48,839 bases of DNA from Chitinophagaceae bacterium (GCA_009885535.1 VFKL01000109.1:1-48839); one strand, 5' to 3'. Shown: positions 1 through 9,306, counted from the stretch's first letter. The notes: generated by a model from the letters alone, not told the origin. A program made the numbers and translations.

Positions 1-971
1 TTAGGGCAAATCAATTGCCTAGTTTCGAAACCAACTGTATCGAAGATTGGGAAATGAAACTTGACCAAATTGTAGCGGAAACCATTAATCAGGATATGAC
101 ATTAATAAGCGGAATTCCGCCTTGGATGCAAATGTATTTTGATCGGTTGGTAGAAAAATCTGGTAAAAAAGTGGGCGAGCTGTTTCCCAATTTTAGTGTG
201 ATGGTTCAAGGTGGCGTAAATTATGAGCCCTATAAATCGAAACTAATTGAAACGATTGGTAGACATATTGATACCATAGAATTGTTTCCTGCAAGTGAAG
301 GATTCTTTGCTTTTCAAGATGCTTTAAATATTCAAGGAATGCTCTTGAATACCAACAGCGGTATATTTTTTGAATTTATTCCGGTAAGCGAAATAGGCAA
401 CGAAAAGCCAACAAGATTAATGCTTAAAGACGTTGAGCTCGGCGTGAATTATGCGTTGATCATTAGCAGTAATGCTGGTTTATGGGCGTATAGCATTGGC
501 GATACCGTAAAATTTGTTTCACTTGAACCATATAGAATTATTGTAAGTGGACGAATAAAACATTTTATTTCTGCATTTGGAGAGCATGTTATTGGTGAAG
601 AAGTAGAATCTGCGATGCTTTCGGCTTGCGCTGCTATGGACGTAAAATTGATTGAGTTTACAGTTGCCCCTTTTGTGAGTAGTGATGATGCGAAAAGTTA
701 TCATGAGTGGTTTATTGAATTTGAACATGAGCCTGCAGATTTAAATGCATTCGCTTTGCTCATCGACGACCATTTGCGCAAGAAAAACGTGTATTACGAT
801 GATTTGATAACTGGAAATATTTTAGATCGGTTGAAGATTTCTGTCGTTAAAAAAAATGGCTTTGTTGATTTCATGAAAAGTATAGGCAAGTTGGGCGGAC
901 AAAACAAAGTGCCTAGATTATCCAATGATAGAATAATTGCGGAAGGGCTTCAGGAGTTTCTAGTTAAATAA
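1..971 (+). CDS. GH3 auxin-responsive promoter family protein, 5' truncated
   Basis: GH3-family proteins are acyl-adenylate-forming enzymes that join amino acids to carboxylic acids; bacterial members are mostly uncharacterised. The frame is open from base 3 to the stop at 969-971 with no stop upstream, so the gene enters from outside the window; the TTG at position 15 is internal. About 320 residues are visible of a family normally near 500, so the N-terminal part is missing. Family landmarks are the PASEGFFAFQD stretch (ASEG motif), ANAGLW-like SNAGLWAYSIGD, and the IVSGRIKHFISAFGEHV segment typical of the adenylating C-terminal region. The next gene, dxr, starts 107 bp downstream, so co-transcription is possible but not shown. 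Substrate cannot be told from sequence. Confidence 0.85.
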   Translation, partial: RANQLPSFETNCIEDWEMKLDQIVAETINQDMTLISGIPPWMQMYFDRLVEKSGKKVGELFPNFSVMVQGGVNYEPYKSKLIETIGRHIDTIELFPASEGFFAFQDALNIQGMLLNTNSGIFFEFIPVSEIGNEKPTRLMLKDVELGVNYALIISSNAGLWAYSIGDTVKFVSLEPYRIIVSGRIKHFISAFGEHVIGEEVESAMLSACAAMDVKLIEFTVAPFVSSDDAKSYHEWFIEFEHEPADLNAFALLIDDHLRKKNVYYDDLITGNILDRLKISVVKKNGFVDFMKSIGKLGGQNKVPRLSNDRIIAEGLQEFLVK

Positions 972-1078
972 ATACATTTTATTCACAGTAGTTTTTTCAA
1001 ACAAGTATATTTATACAAGCCATCTCCAATAAATCATTTAAATTGCGTTACTTATTTTACTAAAATCGTATATTATTC

Positions 1079-2248
1079 ATGTCTATTGAAATGCCTAAAA
1101 AAAGGATTGCCATTTTTGGATCTACGGGTTCAATCGGTACGCAATCTTTAGAAGTGATTAAAGCAAATTCGGATGCTTTTGAAGTAGAGATTTTGACTGC
1201 GCATAACAATGCAGAATTACTCATAGCTCAGGCATTAGAATTCAATCCCAATGCAGTTAATATTGTAAATGAGGATAAGTACGAAATGGTAAAAACGGCA
1301 CTTGCCGGCACAGATATAAAAGTGTTTAGCGGCGAGTTAGCGCTTGAAGAACTCGCAGACTTTGACTCTTACGACGTAATGATTGCCGCTATTGTAGGAT
1401 TTGCTGGACTAAAACCTACCTTAAAAGCAGTTGAAAATGGAAAAGTTATTGCATTGGCAAACAAAGAAACACTTGTTGTTGCTGGTGATATCGTGATGCA
1501 AAAAGCACTCGAAAACAAAGCGCCAATCATTCCTGTAGATAGCGAACATTCAGCTATTTTTCAATGTCTAGTAGGGGAGTCGCGCAATCCAATTGAAAAG
1601 ATAATCCTAACCGCAAGTGGCGGTCCTTTTTTAGGAAAGAAACCCAACTTTTTGGTTAATGTAAAACGTGATCATGCCTTACAGCATCCCAATTGGAGCA
1701 TGGGCGCAAAAATCACCGTAGATTCTGCAACCCTCATGAATAAAGGGTTAGAAATGATTGAAGCAAAATGGTTGTTTAATTTAAAACCCGAACAAATTGA
1801 TGTGGTGATCCATCCTCAAAGTGTAATACATAGTATGGTTCAATTTGAAGATGGCAGTATAAAAGCACAAATGGGAATTCCCGATATGAAGCTTCCTATT
1901 CAATATGCTTTAGGTTTTCCTCAACGAATCAAAAATGATTTTCCAAGATTGAATTTTAAAAAATATCCAACATTTAATTTCGAAGAACCAGATTATAAAA
2001 CATTCCGCAACCTTGGACTAGCTATTGATGCCTTACAAAATGGCGGAAACAAAGCTTGTGTACTAAACGCTGCAAATGAAATCGCGGTTTGGGCTTTTCT
2101 CAAAAATAGAATCGGCTTTTTAGACATTACAGCTGTAGTTGAAAAAACAATGGATGCCATTTCTTATATCAAACATCCTACATTACAAGAATATTTTGAA
2201 AGCGATGCCGAGGCGCGTAATTTTGCCGCAACGTTATTAAAACTATAA
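1079..2248 (+). CDS. dxr: 1-deoxy-D-xylulose 5-phosphate reductoisomerase
   Basis: Catalyses the NADPH-dependent conversion of DXP to MEP, the committed step of the non-mevalonate isoprenoid pathway, in the cytoplasm. The 389-residue length is normal. The N-terminal NADPH-binding motif GSTGSIGTQSLEV is at residues 13-25, followed by ALANKETLVVAG and the metal-site segment PVDSEHSAIFQ. ASGGPF and the HPNWSMGAKITVDSATLMNKGLE block are textbook Dxr signatures. Start is ATG; a second ATG five codons in is possible. It lies 24 bp ahead of rseP, a pairing common in Bacteroidota, so the two are probably one transcript. Confidence 0.97.
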   Translation: MSIEMPKKRIAIFGSTGSIGTQSLEVIKANSDAFEVEILTAHNNAELLIAQALEFNPNAVNIVNEDKYEMVKTALAGTDIKVFSGELALEELADFDSYDVMIAAIVGFAGLKPTLKAVENGKVIALANKETLVVAGDIVMQKALENKAPIIPVDSEHSAIFQCLVGESRNPIEKIILTASGGPFLGKKPNFLVNVKRDHALQHPNWSMGAKITVDSATLMNKGLEMIEAKWLFNLKPEQIDVVIHPQSVIHSMVQFEDGSIKAQMGIPDMKLPIQYALGFPQRIKNDFPRLNFKKYPTFNFEEPDYKTFRNLGLAIDALQNGGNKACVLNAANEIAVWAFLKNRIGFLDITAVVEKTMDAISYIKHPTLQEYFESDAEARNFAATLLKL

Positions 2249-2272
2249 TTTCGTACAACCTAAATTTAAAAA

Positions 2273-3652
2273 ATGCATTTATTAGTTATCGATTGGTCAA
2301 GCGTTGGTTTAAAAGCCGCACAACTTTTACTTTCTCTTTCTATTTTGGTTGTTCTGCATGAGTTTGGACATTATATCACCGCAAAATGGTTCAAATGTCG
2401 TGTGGACAAGTTTTATCTTTTCTTCGATCCTTATTTCTCAATTTTTAAAAAGAAAATTGGGGAAACTGAATATGGTATTGGTTGGCTTCCTTTGGGCGGT
2501 TACGTAAAAATTGCCGGAATGGTGGATGAAAGCATGGATAAAGAGCAGATGAAGCAAGCGCCTCAGCCTTGGGAATTTAGAAGCAAACCGGCCTGGCAGC
2601 GCTTAATCATCATGATTGGTGGAGTTACCGTAAATGTGTTGTTGGCTTTTGTGATTTATGCCATGATCTTAATGGTTTGGGGCGAAAAAAATATCAAGTC
2701 GGACTCTTTAAAATATGGCATTGCATTTAATGATCCTTTATTTACTGATTTAGGGTTTAAAAATGGAGATAAGATTATTGCCGTCGACGGTAAGCCCGTT
2801 CCTGGATACACTGACGTGTTAAAAAAATTGCTTGTAGTAGACAAATCCGTTACAGTTATAAGAGAAGGGAAAAATATGGAATTAGATATGCCAGTTGATT
2901 TAATTGGTAAGCTTGTTGAAAAAAGAAAAAAAACGGAAAGGCCAATTATTAGTCCTCGAGTACCCATTGTTGTTTTGGATGTAAATGAAGCCGCTAATGT
3001 GTACAAAGCAGGCTTAAGAAAAGGAGATCGTATTGTAGCCATCAATAATCAGCCTACTTTCTTTAGAGATGAAATGGAGAAAATCATGGGGACGCAAAAG
3101 AAGGGTAGCACTATAAATATTACAATTCTACGCAATGACAGCAATTACGCTTTCAATACCGTTTTGCCTGAAGATAATTTGATTGGCTTTTCATCGCCTA
3201 ATTTACCCGAGCAATATGATAGTTTAGGCATTTATAAATACACGGTTAAGAAATATGGTTTTTTTGCAGCAATTCCAGCTGGTGTAAAAAGAGCAGGAGC
3301 CGAATTGGGCTTTTACATCGACCAATTTAAAAAAATACTTTCGCCCCAAACAGGCGCATATAAAGGCGTTGGCGGATTTAAATCAATGGGCTCTGTTTTC
3401 TCTGGCAATGGCTGGGATTGGGAACATTTCTGGACTATAACGGCTTTCTTTTCGATCGTATTAGCATTTATGAATTTATTACCTATTCCTGCTTTAGATG
3501 GCGGCCACGTTGTATTTACCATTGCAGAAATGATTACAGGTAGAAAACCAAGCGAGAAGTTTTTAGAATATGCTCAAATTGTAGGAATGGTGTTGCTATT
3601 GGGTTTAATGCTTTATGCGAATGGAAACGATTGGTTTGGATGGGGGAAGTAA
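2273..3652 (+). CDS. rseP: RIP metalloprotease RseP (site-2 protease, M50 family)
   Basis: Intramembrane zinc metalloprotease that cuts transmembrane substrates such as anti-sigma factors. The zinc motif HEFGH is at residues 29-33 inside the first membrane helix, and the second catalytic motif NLLPIPALDGGHV lies near residue 400 before the last helix. Between them are two PDZ-like segments (around 150-200 and 230-290, the latter with AGLRKGDRIVAINNQP). Length 459 is usual for Bacteroidota homologues. It follows dxr by 24 bp on the same strand. No sigma/anti-sigma partner is visible nearby, so the substrate is unknown. The gene is followed by a repeat-filled spacer. Confidence 0.96.
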   Translation: MHLLVIDWSSVGLKAAQLLLSLSILVVLHEFGHYITAKWFKCRVDKFYLFFDPYFSIFKKKIGETEYGIGWLPLGGYVKIAGMVDESMDKEQMKQAPQPWEFRSKPAWQRLIIMIGGVTVNVLLAFVIYAMILMVWGEKNIKSDSLKYGIAFNDPLFTDLGFKNGDKIIAVDGKPVPGYTDVLKKLLVVDKSVTVIREGKNMELDMPVDLIGKLVEKRKKTERPIISPRVPIVVLDVNEAANVYKAGLRKGDRIVAINNQPTFFRDEMEKIMGTQKKGSTINITILRNDSNYAFNTVLPEDNLIGFSSPNLPEQYDSLGIYKYTVKKYGFFAAIPAGVKRAGAELGFYIDQFKKILSPQTGAYKGVGGFKSMGSVFSGNGWDWEHFWTITAFFSIVLAFMNLLPIPALDGGHVVFTIAEMITGRKPSEKFLEYAQIVGMVLLLGLMLYANGNDWFGWGK

Positions 3653-3975
3653 GGGGAAAGGTTTAAGAGGTTTGAGAGGTTTTTGAGGTATGAGAGGTTC
3701 AAAAGGTTCAATACGTTCAATGAGTTCAAAAGGTTGAGAGAACGGAGGGGTTGAAGATTTACAACCCTCACAAAAGGTTGGTGATTTCGGTCTGCCGATG
3801 TTGGTGTTATCACCAATCATCAAAGGAGATGAGGTTTGAGAGGTTTGAGATGTTTTTGAGGTTTGTGAGGTTCAAAACGTTCAATACGTTCAATACGTTC
3901 AAAAGGTTGGTGATTTCGGTCTGCCGATGTTGGCTTTTTCACCTATTACCAAAAAGTTCAATACACGCCAATTGA
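3653..3975. repeat. Composite intergenic repeat tract (GAGGTTTGAGAGG / TTCAAAAGGTTCAA modules)
   Basis: Non-coding spacer after rseP. It is built from degenerate short motifs: GAGGTTTGAGAGGTTTTTGA around 3666-3695 and 3833-3870, then TTCAAAAGGTTCAATACG-type units around 3698-3735 and 3870-3905. An exact 34-bp direct duplication (3771-3804 and 3900-3933, period 129 bp) carries GGTTGGTGATTTCGG and can fold as an imperfect hairpin (3776-3785 with 3809-3818). The same modules recur at 39701-39766 and 46389-46452. Low-complexity reading frames in this stretch are by-products of the repeats, not genes. Confidence 0.8.
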
Positions 3976-3978
3976 AAA

Positions 3979-4108
3979 TGCGTCCACCATTAAACCATTA
4001 AACCTTTAAACCAGCGAAGCGAGTTAAACGTTTTCCTGTCCACCATTAAACCTTTAAACCAGTGAGCGAATTAAACCCTTATACCACCAGCGAAGCGATT
4101 TAAACCAT
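3979..4108. repeat. ACCAGCGAAGCG-type repeat, three tandem partial copies
   Basis: Three related units (about 3980-4025, 4038-4075, 4086-4108) share CCACCATTAAACC, CTTTAAACCAG and GCGAAGCGAKTTAAAC segments. Related copies occur at about 23196-23230 and, inverted, at 39980-40028. Located just beyond the stop codon of the minus-strand Ppx/GppA gene. Confidence 0.8.
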
Positions 4109-4112
4109 TTTA

Positions 4113-4997
4113 TCAAGCATTTCGTATCTCCTCCCAAAGATGATGAACCAATCCATCAACTAATCCAATTTTTGGAACATATATTTGCTCAGAATTCGCC
4201 CATCTCATAGCATTAATATAAATGAGTAATGCAGGTACAATAACATCTGCGCGATCTGCGCGTAAGTTATAGTTGGCTATTCTTTCTACTACACTAAAAG
4301 AACTGAGTTCTTTGTAATAATCCCTTAATAATTCTATGTGTAAAGGCTTTCCGTCTTTCTTTTTACTTAATGAAAATACCTTGTTAATATTACCGCCACT
4401 TCCGATTGAAACAATGTCTCTATGCGATTTTGTGGATTGTTTGATATACTCTTTCATTTCGTCCCATACATTTTCTGTGACGCCGTTTTTTAATAATCGT
4501 ATCGTGCCAATATTGAAAGATTTTTTTGCAGTTAATTTTCCGTTTCCAAAAATAGACACCTCAGTACTTCCGCCACCTACATCAACATACATGTAGCTGT
4601 GTTCTTTATCCATATTTTCTGCAATATGGTTTTCATATACAAGATTGGCTTCCATTTCGCCAGTAATGACTTCTACATCCAATCCGGTTTCTTTTTTAAT
4701 AATGGCAATTATTTTATCCGAATTCTTTGCGTCACGCATGGCACTCGTTGCACAAGCTTTTATCGCATCTACTTCGTATGCATTTATTAAATGTCTAAAT
4801 GCTTTTAGCGTTTGAATGAGCATGGTTGTTTTTTCATTTGAAATCAATCCGCTTTCAAATACGTCGAACCCCAATCTTAATGGTACGCGAATTAAATTTA
4901 ATTTATTAAACTTCGGCGTTTCGGGGGTTATATCTATTACTTCTGTGATTAACAATCGGGCAGCATTACTTCCAATATCTATTGCAGCTAATTTCAA
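4113..4997 (-). CDS. Ppx/GppA-family exopolyphosphatase
   Basis: Member of the ASKHA-fold Ppx/GppA family, which hydrolyses inorganic polyphosphate or pppGpp. The N-terminal phosphate loop DIGSNAARLL is at residues 7-16 and the second nucleotide/phosphate motif VGGGSTEVSIF at 140-150. At 294 residues it has only the core two-lobe phosphatase and lacks the C-terminal HD domain of long Ppx proteins. The frame has a TAA five codons before a TTG and no ATG until far into the conserved core, so TTG (4995-4997) is the start. It lies 67 bp downstream of ppk1 on the same strand, which supports a role in polyphosphate turnover; pppGpp hydrolysis cannot be excluded. Confidence 0.9.
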   Translation of the reverse strand: MKLAAIDIGSNAARLLITEVIDITPETPKFNKLNLIRVPLRLGFDVFESGLISNEKTTMLIQTLKAFRHLINAYEVDAIKACATSAMRDAKNSDKIIAIIKKETGLDVEVITGEMEANLVYENHIAENMDKEHSYMYVDVGGGSTEVSIFGNGKLTAKKSFNIGTIRLLKNGVTENVWDEMKEYIKQSTKSHRDIVSIGSGGNINKVFSLSKKKDGKPLHIELLRDYYKELSSFSVVERIANYNLRADRADVIVPALLIYINAMRWANSEQIYVPKIGLVDGLVHHLWEEIRNA

Positions 4998-5064
4998 ACG
5001 TTTGATTTTTTAGTGGTACAAATTTCTATTTAATTCAATTAAAATATTAAGAAAGTTATCACCA

Positions 5065-7158
5065 TCAAGGGGTATAAAAATCAGGTACAATTTGACTTCC
5101 TCTTTTTTTATTGAGATAATTATATATCTCTACTTGTGAGCGAACTTTCTTTGTATTTCTGGGATTAACATATACATTGTTCTGCTCGTTATTTAAAATA
5201 CGTGCTTTAATGTTGTCTTTCAACTGAATGCTTAAAATTTCTTTGAGTTCTTCAATAATTTTTTTGTCTAAAATTGGACAAGCGGCTTCCACCCGATGGT
5301 CTAAATTTCTTAACATCCAATCGGCTGAGGAGATATATACTTTCTCATCTCCGTTGTTGTGAAAAATCAGCACACGAGCATGTTCTAAATATTCATCTAC
5401 GATACTTATCGCTTGAATATTATGTTTATACTTTGCATCTTCTGTAAACATGCAACATATACCACGAATAATCAATTTAATTTCAACACCCGCTTTTGCT
5501 GCAGCATAAAGTCTTTCTATTAATATCTCATCACTAAGCGAGTTTACTTTAATGGTAATAGCGGCTTTCTTTTTTAAAGTCGCATGCTTTATTTCACGAT
5601 TTATAAGCTCGATGATATGTTCGCGCATTTTAAAAGGGCTCGGTAATATGGTTTTGCATGCGTTTAAATAATTGATTTTGGTTGAAGGATTTTCAAGATA
5701 ATTAAACATGCGATTTACATCAGCCATAATGCTTTTATTGGCTGTAAGCAAACAATGATCACCATAAACTGTTGCCGTTTTTTCATTTAAGTTGCCCGTG
5801 CTTACAAAGCCATACATCAAATTTCTGTTGTTGACTTTTTTGGTAATCATGCAAAGTTTGGCATGTACTTTCATATTGGGAACACCAATCAACACGGTAA
5901 CACCAACATCTTCCAATTCTTTCTTCCAAATCAAATTGGCTTCTTCATCAAACCTAGCCCTTAACTCGATAATTACAGTTACTTGTTTGCCATTTCTAAC
6001 CGCGTTAATAATAGCATTAATGATTTTAGATCGAGATGCCAATCTGTAACAAGTTATTTTTATACTCATCACATCCGGGTCAATTGCTGCTTCGCGCAAC
6101 ATGTCGATAACGCTATTGTAAGAATGATAAGGGAAATGTAGCATGATGTCTTTTTCCAAAATCACCTTTGCAATACTGTTGGTGTTTCTCAAATGAGGAT
6201 GTGTAAAAGGTTGCTTTCGTAAACTTTTTTGTTGAAAAACAGCATCTGGAAAATCCATGAAGTCTTTAAAATTATGAATTTTCCCTCCTGGAATTAGACT
6301 GTCTTTATGTGTAAATCCAAGTCGTTTTACCAAGTATGTCAATAAGTCCGTAGGTATTTCTTTATCAAAAACCAATCGGGTTGGTTTGCCTTTTTTTCTA
6401 TTCTTTATTCCTTTTTCAATTTTTTGTATTAAAGATGTGGCGATGTCATTATCTATGTCAATTTCTGCATCTCTTGTAACCTTTATAGCATGCGCCGAAA
6501 ATGTATCGTATCCAAAAAATGAAAAAATATTGGGCAAGCAATAACGAATAACATCGTCTAACAAAATAATCTGAAACTCATTTGTTTTTGAAGGCAGTAT
6601 AATAAATCGAGATAAACTTCTGGATGGGACAGAAATCAAGGCATATTTTTTAGCAATACTTCGGTCTTTTTTTCCTAATGTACATGCTAAATAAATTGAC
6701 TTGTCATTTAACATTGGAAAGTTTGCAATGCTTTCAATCATTAATGGTACGATATGACCACGTACCTGCTCATTAAAATATTGAAGTATAAATTTTTGTT
6801 GAGGAAGGTTTAGTTTTTTCTCGTCTACTAAAAATATTTTTTGCTTTTTTAGTTCGCGTAATATTTCATTCCATGTTTGTTCAAAAACATATTGCAGGTC
6901 GAGCACTTTTTCCTGAATCTCTTCTAGAATTCGCTCTGGGGCTGTTTCTAAATGCATGGTTGCTTTGCCGCCAATTTTTGTCATTCGTTTTAATGTAGCA
7001 ACCCTAACCCTGAAAAATTCATCTAAATTGTTCGAAAATATAGCAAGGAATTTTATCCTTTCTTTTAAAGGAACTGTTTTGTCGGAAGCTTCTTGTAATA
7101 CACGACCATTAAAAGCAAGCCAGCTGATATCTCTGGCAATATGTTTTTTTTTCTGCAA
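5065..7158 (-). CDS. ppk1: Polyphosphate kinase 1
   Basis: Reversibly polymerises the gamma phosphate of ATP into inorganic polyphosphate. The 697 residues cover the full PPK1 architecture: the N domain starting with ARDISWLAFNGRVLQEA (8-24), NNLDEFFRVRVA (43-54), and the two phospholipase-D-like C domains. The autophosphorylated histidine is in NMKVHAKLCMI, His432, and the second active-site histidine lies in EYLEHARVLIFHN near residue 590. The start is a TTG codon at 7156-7158; no in-frame ATG precedes the conserved N-terminus. The downstream neighbour is a Ppx/GppA phosphatase, so synthesis and breakdown of polyphosphate are encoded together. Confidence 0.97.
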   Translation of the reverse strand: MQKKKHIARDISWLAFNGRVLQEASDKTVPLKERIKFLAIFSNNLDEFFRVRVATLKRMTKIGGKATMHLETAPERILEEIQEKVLDLQYVFEQTWNEILRELKKQKIFLVDEKKLNLPQQKFILQYFNEQVRGHIVPLMIESIANFPMLNDKSIYLACTLGKKDRSIAKKYALISVPSRSLSRFIILPSKTNEFQIILLDDVIRYCLPNIFSFFGYDTFSAHAIKVTRDAEIDIDNDIATSLIQKIEKGIKNRKKGKPTRLVFDKEIPTDLLTYLVKRLGFTHKDSLIPGGKIHNFKDFMDFPDAVFQQKSLRKQPFTHPHLRNTNSIAKVILEKDIMLHFPYHSYNSVIDMLREAAIDPDVMSIKITCYRLASRSKIINAIINAVRNGKQVTVIIELRARFDEEANLIWKKELEDVGVTVLIGVPNMKVHAKLCMITKKVNNRNLMYGFVSTGNLNEKTATVYGDHCLLTANKSIMADVNRMFNYLENPSTKINYLNACKTILPSPFKMREHIIELINREIKHATLKKKAAITIKVNSLSDEILIERLYAAAKAGVEIKLIIRGICCMFTEDAKYKHNIQAISIVDEYLEHARVLIFHNNGDEKVYISSADWMLRNLDHRVEAACPILDKKIIEELKEILSIQLKDNIKARILNNEQNNVYVNPRNTKKVRSQVEIYNYLNKKRGSQIVPDFYTP

Positions 7159-7265
7159 AGGATTTGACTTTTTTGTGAGGCGAATTTAATTTATAAAATA
7201 TAAATATTTGCGACTTTAATATTAAGTTTTGGTAAATGGAATGGAATTCAAAAGTGGAAATTCTT

Positions 7266-7300
7266 TTTATAGCCCACGGTTTCAACCGTGGGAGACAAGG
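7266..7300. repeat. CCCACGGTT palindromic repeat, copy 1
   Basis: Perfect 9-bp inverted repeat CCCACGGTT/AACCGTGGG (7273-7281 and 7284-7292) inside TATAGCCCACGG...GGGAGACAAGG. A second copy is at 31777-31818. On the minus strand both begin exactly 15 nt after the stop codon of a gene (here the UPF0104 gene). No T-run follows, so it is not a standard terminator. Confidence 0.8.
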
Positions 7301-7307
7301 AGTTTTT

Positions 7308-8309
7308 TTAATTTGTTTCCTTCTTATTCAACATAGGCAACAATAAAAGCGATACAAATCCTACCAACACAATTAATCCAGTTGACGCACTCCACATCAG
7401 CCATCCAAATGCTTTTCCTTGTGCACTGCTCAATCCATAAATCATTAAAGTTTGCATGACAAAAATAGGAAACGAGCCAATACCACCAGGGGTGACAATC
7501 ATGGATAGGGTAGCTAAACTTAATACAGAACAAGCTGCGCCAATGCTCAATCCTGACGTACTTTCTAACCCCCAAAAACCAAGATATATTTGACCAAGAT
7601 ACATGCACCAAATAAAAATGGTATGCTTCATAAACGCTCTTTTTTTCTTCATTTTTTTGATGGTAACAAATCCTTCAATAATCCCTTTTATAATTAAATT
7701 TATTTTATTGATTAATTTATTTTGAGGATTTTTTCTTACTATCCATCGTATCAAAAACCAAAAAAGTACAATCGCAGCAATATATATGCCTATTTTTAAA
7801 AAAGCAATAGATGTATTGCCCTGTGTTAATCGATTCAGTTTTTCACTAGCAAAGCTTCCAATTATTTTTATTTGAATCAATATGGTAATGGCAATAAATA
7901 ATGCATAACAAACCAAATCAAAACTTCTCTCTAGAATAATGGTACCAACTAATTTATCGAGCTTTAATTTTTCGTAGCGTGCTAAGAATGTACATTTTAA
8001 TAATTCTCCCAATCTAGGAATCGCAGCATTTGCAAGGTATCCAACCATGGTTACCATAAATACATTGCTGAGTTTTGGATGAAAATCTAACGGCTCCATA
8101 AGTAGCTTCCAACGCATCGAACGGCTTACATGACTCATAATGCTCATTATTGAAATGGGAATCAATATCCAAAAATTTGCATGCTTTATAGCATTATAAA
8201 ACTCATTTTTCTCTTCAAGATTCATTGATTTCAATTGCCACCAAACCAAGAAAATTCCGCCACCTAAAAAAATAACGTATTGCAATAATTGAGAAATCTT
8301 TTTTTTCAT
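7308..8309 (-). CDS. UPF0104 / lysylphosphatidylglycerol synthase TM-region family membrane protein
   Basis: Polytopic membrane protein of 333 residues, similar to the flippase-like transmembrane half of MprF/AglD-type proteins (PF03706) without the soluble aminoacyl-transferase domain. About eight hydrophobic segments are visible, starting with LLQYVIFLGGGIFLVWW. Family landmarks are the SRSMRWKLLMEPL segment after helix 2, GYLANAAIPRLGELLKCTFL, and the late VTPGGIGSFPIFVMQ motif. Its actual substrate in Bacteroidota is unknown; lipid or lipid-linked sugar export is a reasonable guess. It starts 35 bp after panC on the same strand, so the two are likely co-transcribed. Confidence 0.85.
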   Translation of the reverse strand: MKKKISQLLQYVIFLGGGIFLVWWQLKSMNLEEKNEFYNAIKHANFWILIPISIMSIMSHVSRSMRWKLLMEPLDFHPKLSNVFMVTMVGYLANAAIPRLGELLKCTFLARYEKLKLDKLVGTIILERSFDLVCYALFIAITILIQIKIIGSFASEKLNRLTQGNTSIAFLKIGIYIAAIVLFWFLIRWIVRKNPQNKLINKINLIIKGIIEGFVTIKKMKKKRAFMKHTIFIWCMYLGQIYLGFWGLESTSGLSIGAACSVLSLATLSMIVTPGGIGSFPIFVMQTLMIYGLSSAQGKAFGWLMWSASTGLIVLVGFVSLLLLPMLNKKETN

Positions 8310-8344
8310 TTATGGGAAGTTAAATAGATAAATTTAAATTTTCG

Positions 8345-9202
8345 TTATTCAGAATTATTTGCATTATTGATGATCATATTGTCTATTAATCGAACCTCGC
8401 CTATTGTAGCTGCAACCATTGCTACTATGGTTTGATTTCTTTGTGTTGTATCTATCGGATTTAATAATTCATCCGTTATTTCTATATAATCTACTTTAAA
8501 ACCTTTTGTGGCTAGTTTTAGGAAACATGCTTCTTTTAAAGCCGTCAAACTTATTTCAAAAATATTTGCTTTTAAAAATTTCAAAACTTCGTAAATAGAT
8601 AAAGCGTTTGCTTTTTCTGTTTCATTCAATCTTTGATTTCGGCTGCTCATGGCCAATCCATTTGCCTCCCGTAATGTGGGCATTATTTCAATTTTTACAG
8701 GGATTTTCAAATCCAAAACCATTTTTTTGATGACCATACATTGCTGATAGTCTTTTTGTCCAAGATATAAAATATCGCAGTTTACAATTTCCAACAATCG
8801 ATTTACCACCATGCATACACCTTGAAAATGACCGGTTCGATGCTTACCTTCCAAAATTGTTTCCAAATAGCCCAATTCGAAATTACTTTTTTGAAAGTTT
8901 TCAGGGTATATATCGGTCACAGAAGGCATGAGCAAAATATCGCATCCGTTAAGCTCAAGTTGTTCAATGTCGGTCTCAATGGATACAGGGTATTTCTCAA
9001 AATCACTCGGATTATTAAATTGAGTAGGGTTAATGAAAATACTACAAATGGTAATATCGTTTTCAGATTTGCTTTTTTCTATTAACGAAATATGACCTTG
9101 GTGTAGTGCGCCCATTGTTGGAACGAAACCAATTTTTATAAGTGATTTTCGTTTTTTTTGGATAAAATCTACAAGGTCATCTGGTCTTTTAAAAAGGATC
9201 AT
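8345..9202 (-). CDS. panC: Pantothenate synthetase
   Basis: Condenses pantoate with beta-alanine using ATP in vitamin B5/coenzyme A biosynthesis. The signature FVPTMGALHQGHISLI (residues 27-42) carries the HIGH-type nucleotide motif, followed by SIFINPTQFN, the YLGQKDYQQ segment and AMSSRNQRL near residue 185. Length 285 is normal. It is divergent from the glycogen-synthase-like gene, sharing the 104-bp region 9203-9306, an arrangement I associate with Bacteroidota genomes. No panB or panD is present in the window. Confidence 0.97.
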   Translation of the reverse strand: MILFKRPDDLVDFIQKKRKSLIKIGFVPTMGALHQGHISLIEKSKSENDITICSIFINPTQFNNPSDFEKYPVSIETDIEQLELNGCDILLMPSVTDIYPENFQKSNFELGYLETILEGKHRTGHFQGVCMVVNRLLEIVNCDILYLGQKDYQQCMVIKKMVLDLKIPVKIEIMPTLREANGLAMSSRNQRLNETEKANALSIYEVLKFLKANIFEISLTALKEACFLKLATKGFKVDYIEITDELLNPIDTTQRNQTIVAMVAATIGEVRLIDNMIINNANNSE

Positions 9203-9260
9203 ATTTAATTTTGAATGCCTATACGTTTATGTAAAGGCTAATATTTACATAATTAATCAC

Positions 9261-9268
9261 TATTTTTG
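9261..9268 (+). promoter_or_regulatory. Putative Bacteroidota -7 box before the glycogen-synthase-like gene
   Basis: TATTTTTG matches the Bacteroidota sigma -7 consensus TAnnTTTG and lies 38 bp before the ATG at 9307. No clear TTTG -33 box is seen at the expected distance, so this is tentative. Confidence 0.4.
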
Positions 9269-9306
9269 CAATCCATATCTATTTATTTGGATTTAACAAC
9301 ACTAAA

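Noticed and set aside
3605-3823. Proline/leucine-rich small ORFs on the minus strand after rseP
   Set aside because: The translation is a by-product of GGTTTGAGAGG and TTCAAAAGG repeats, with the same composition in several frames.
7324-7611. 95-codon ORF on the minus strand within the UPF0104 gene
   Set aside because: Shadow frame of a clearly coding membrane protein gene.
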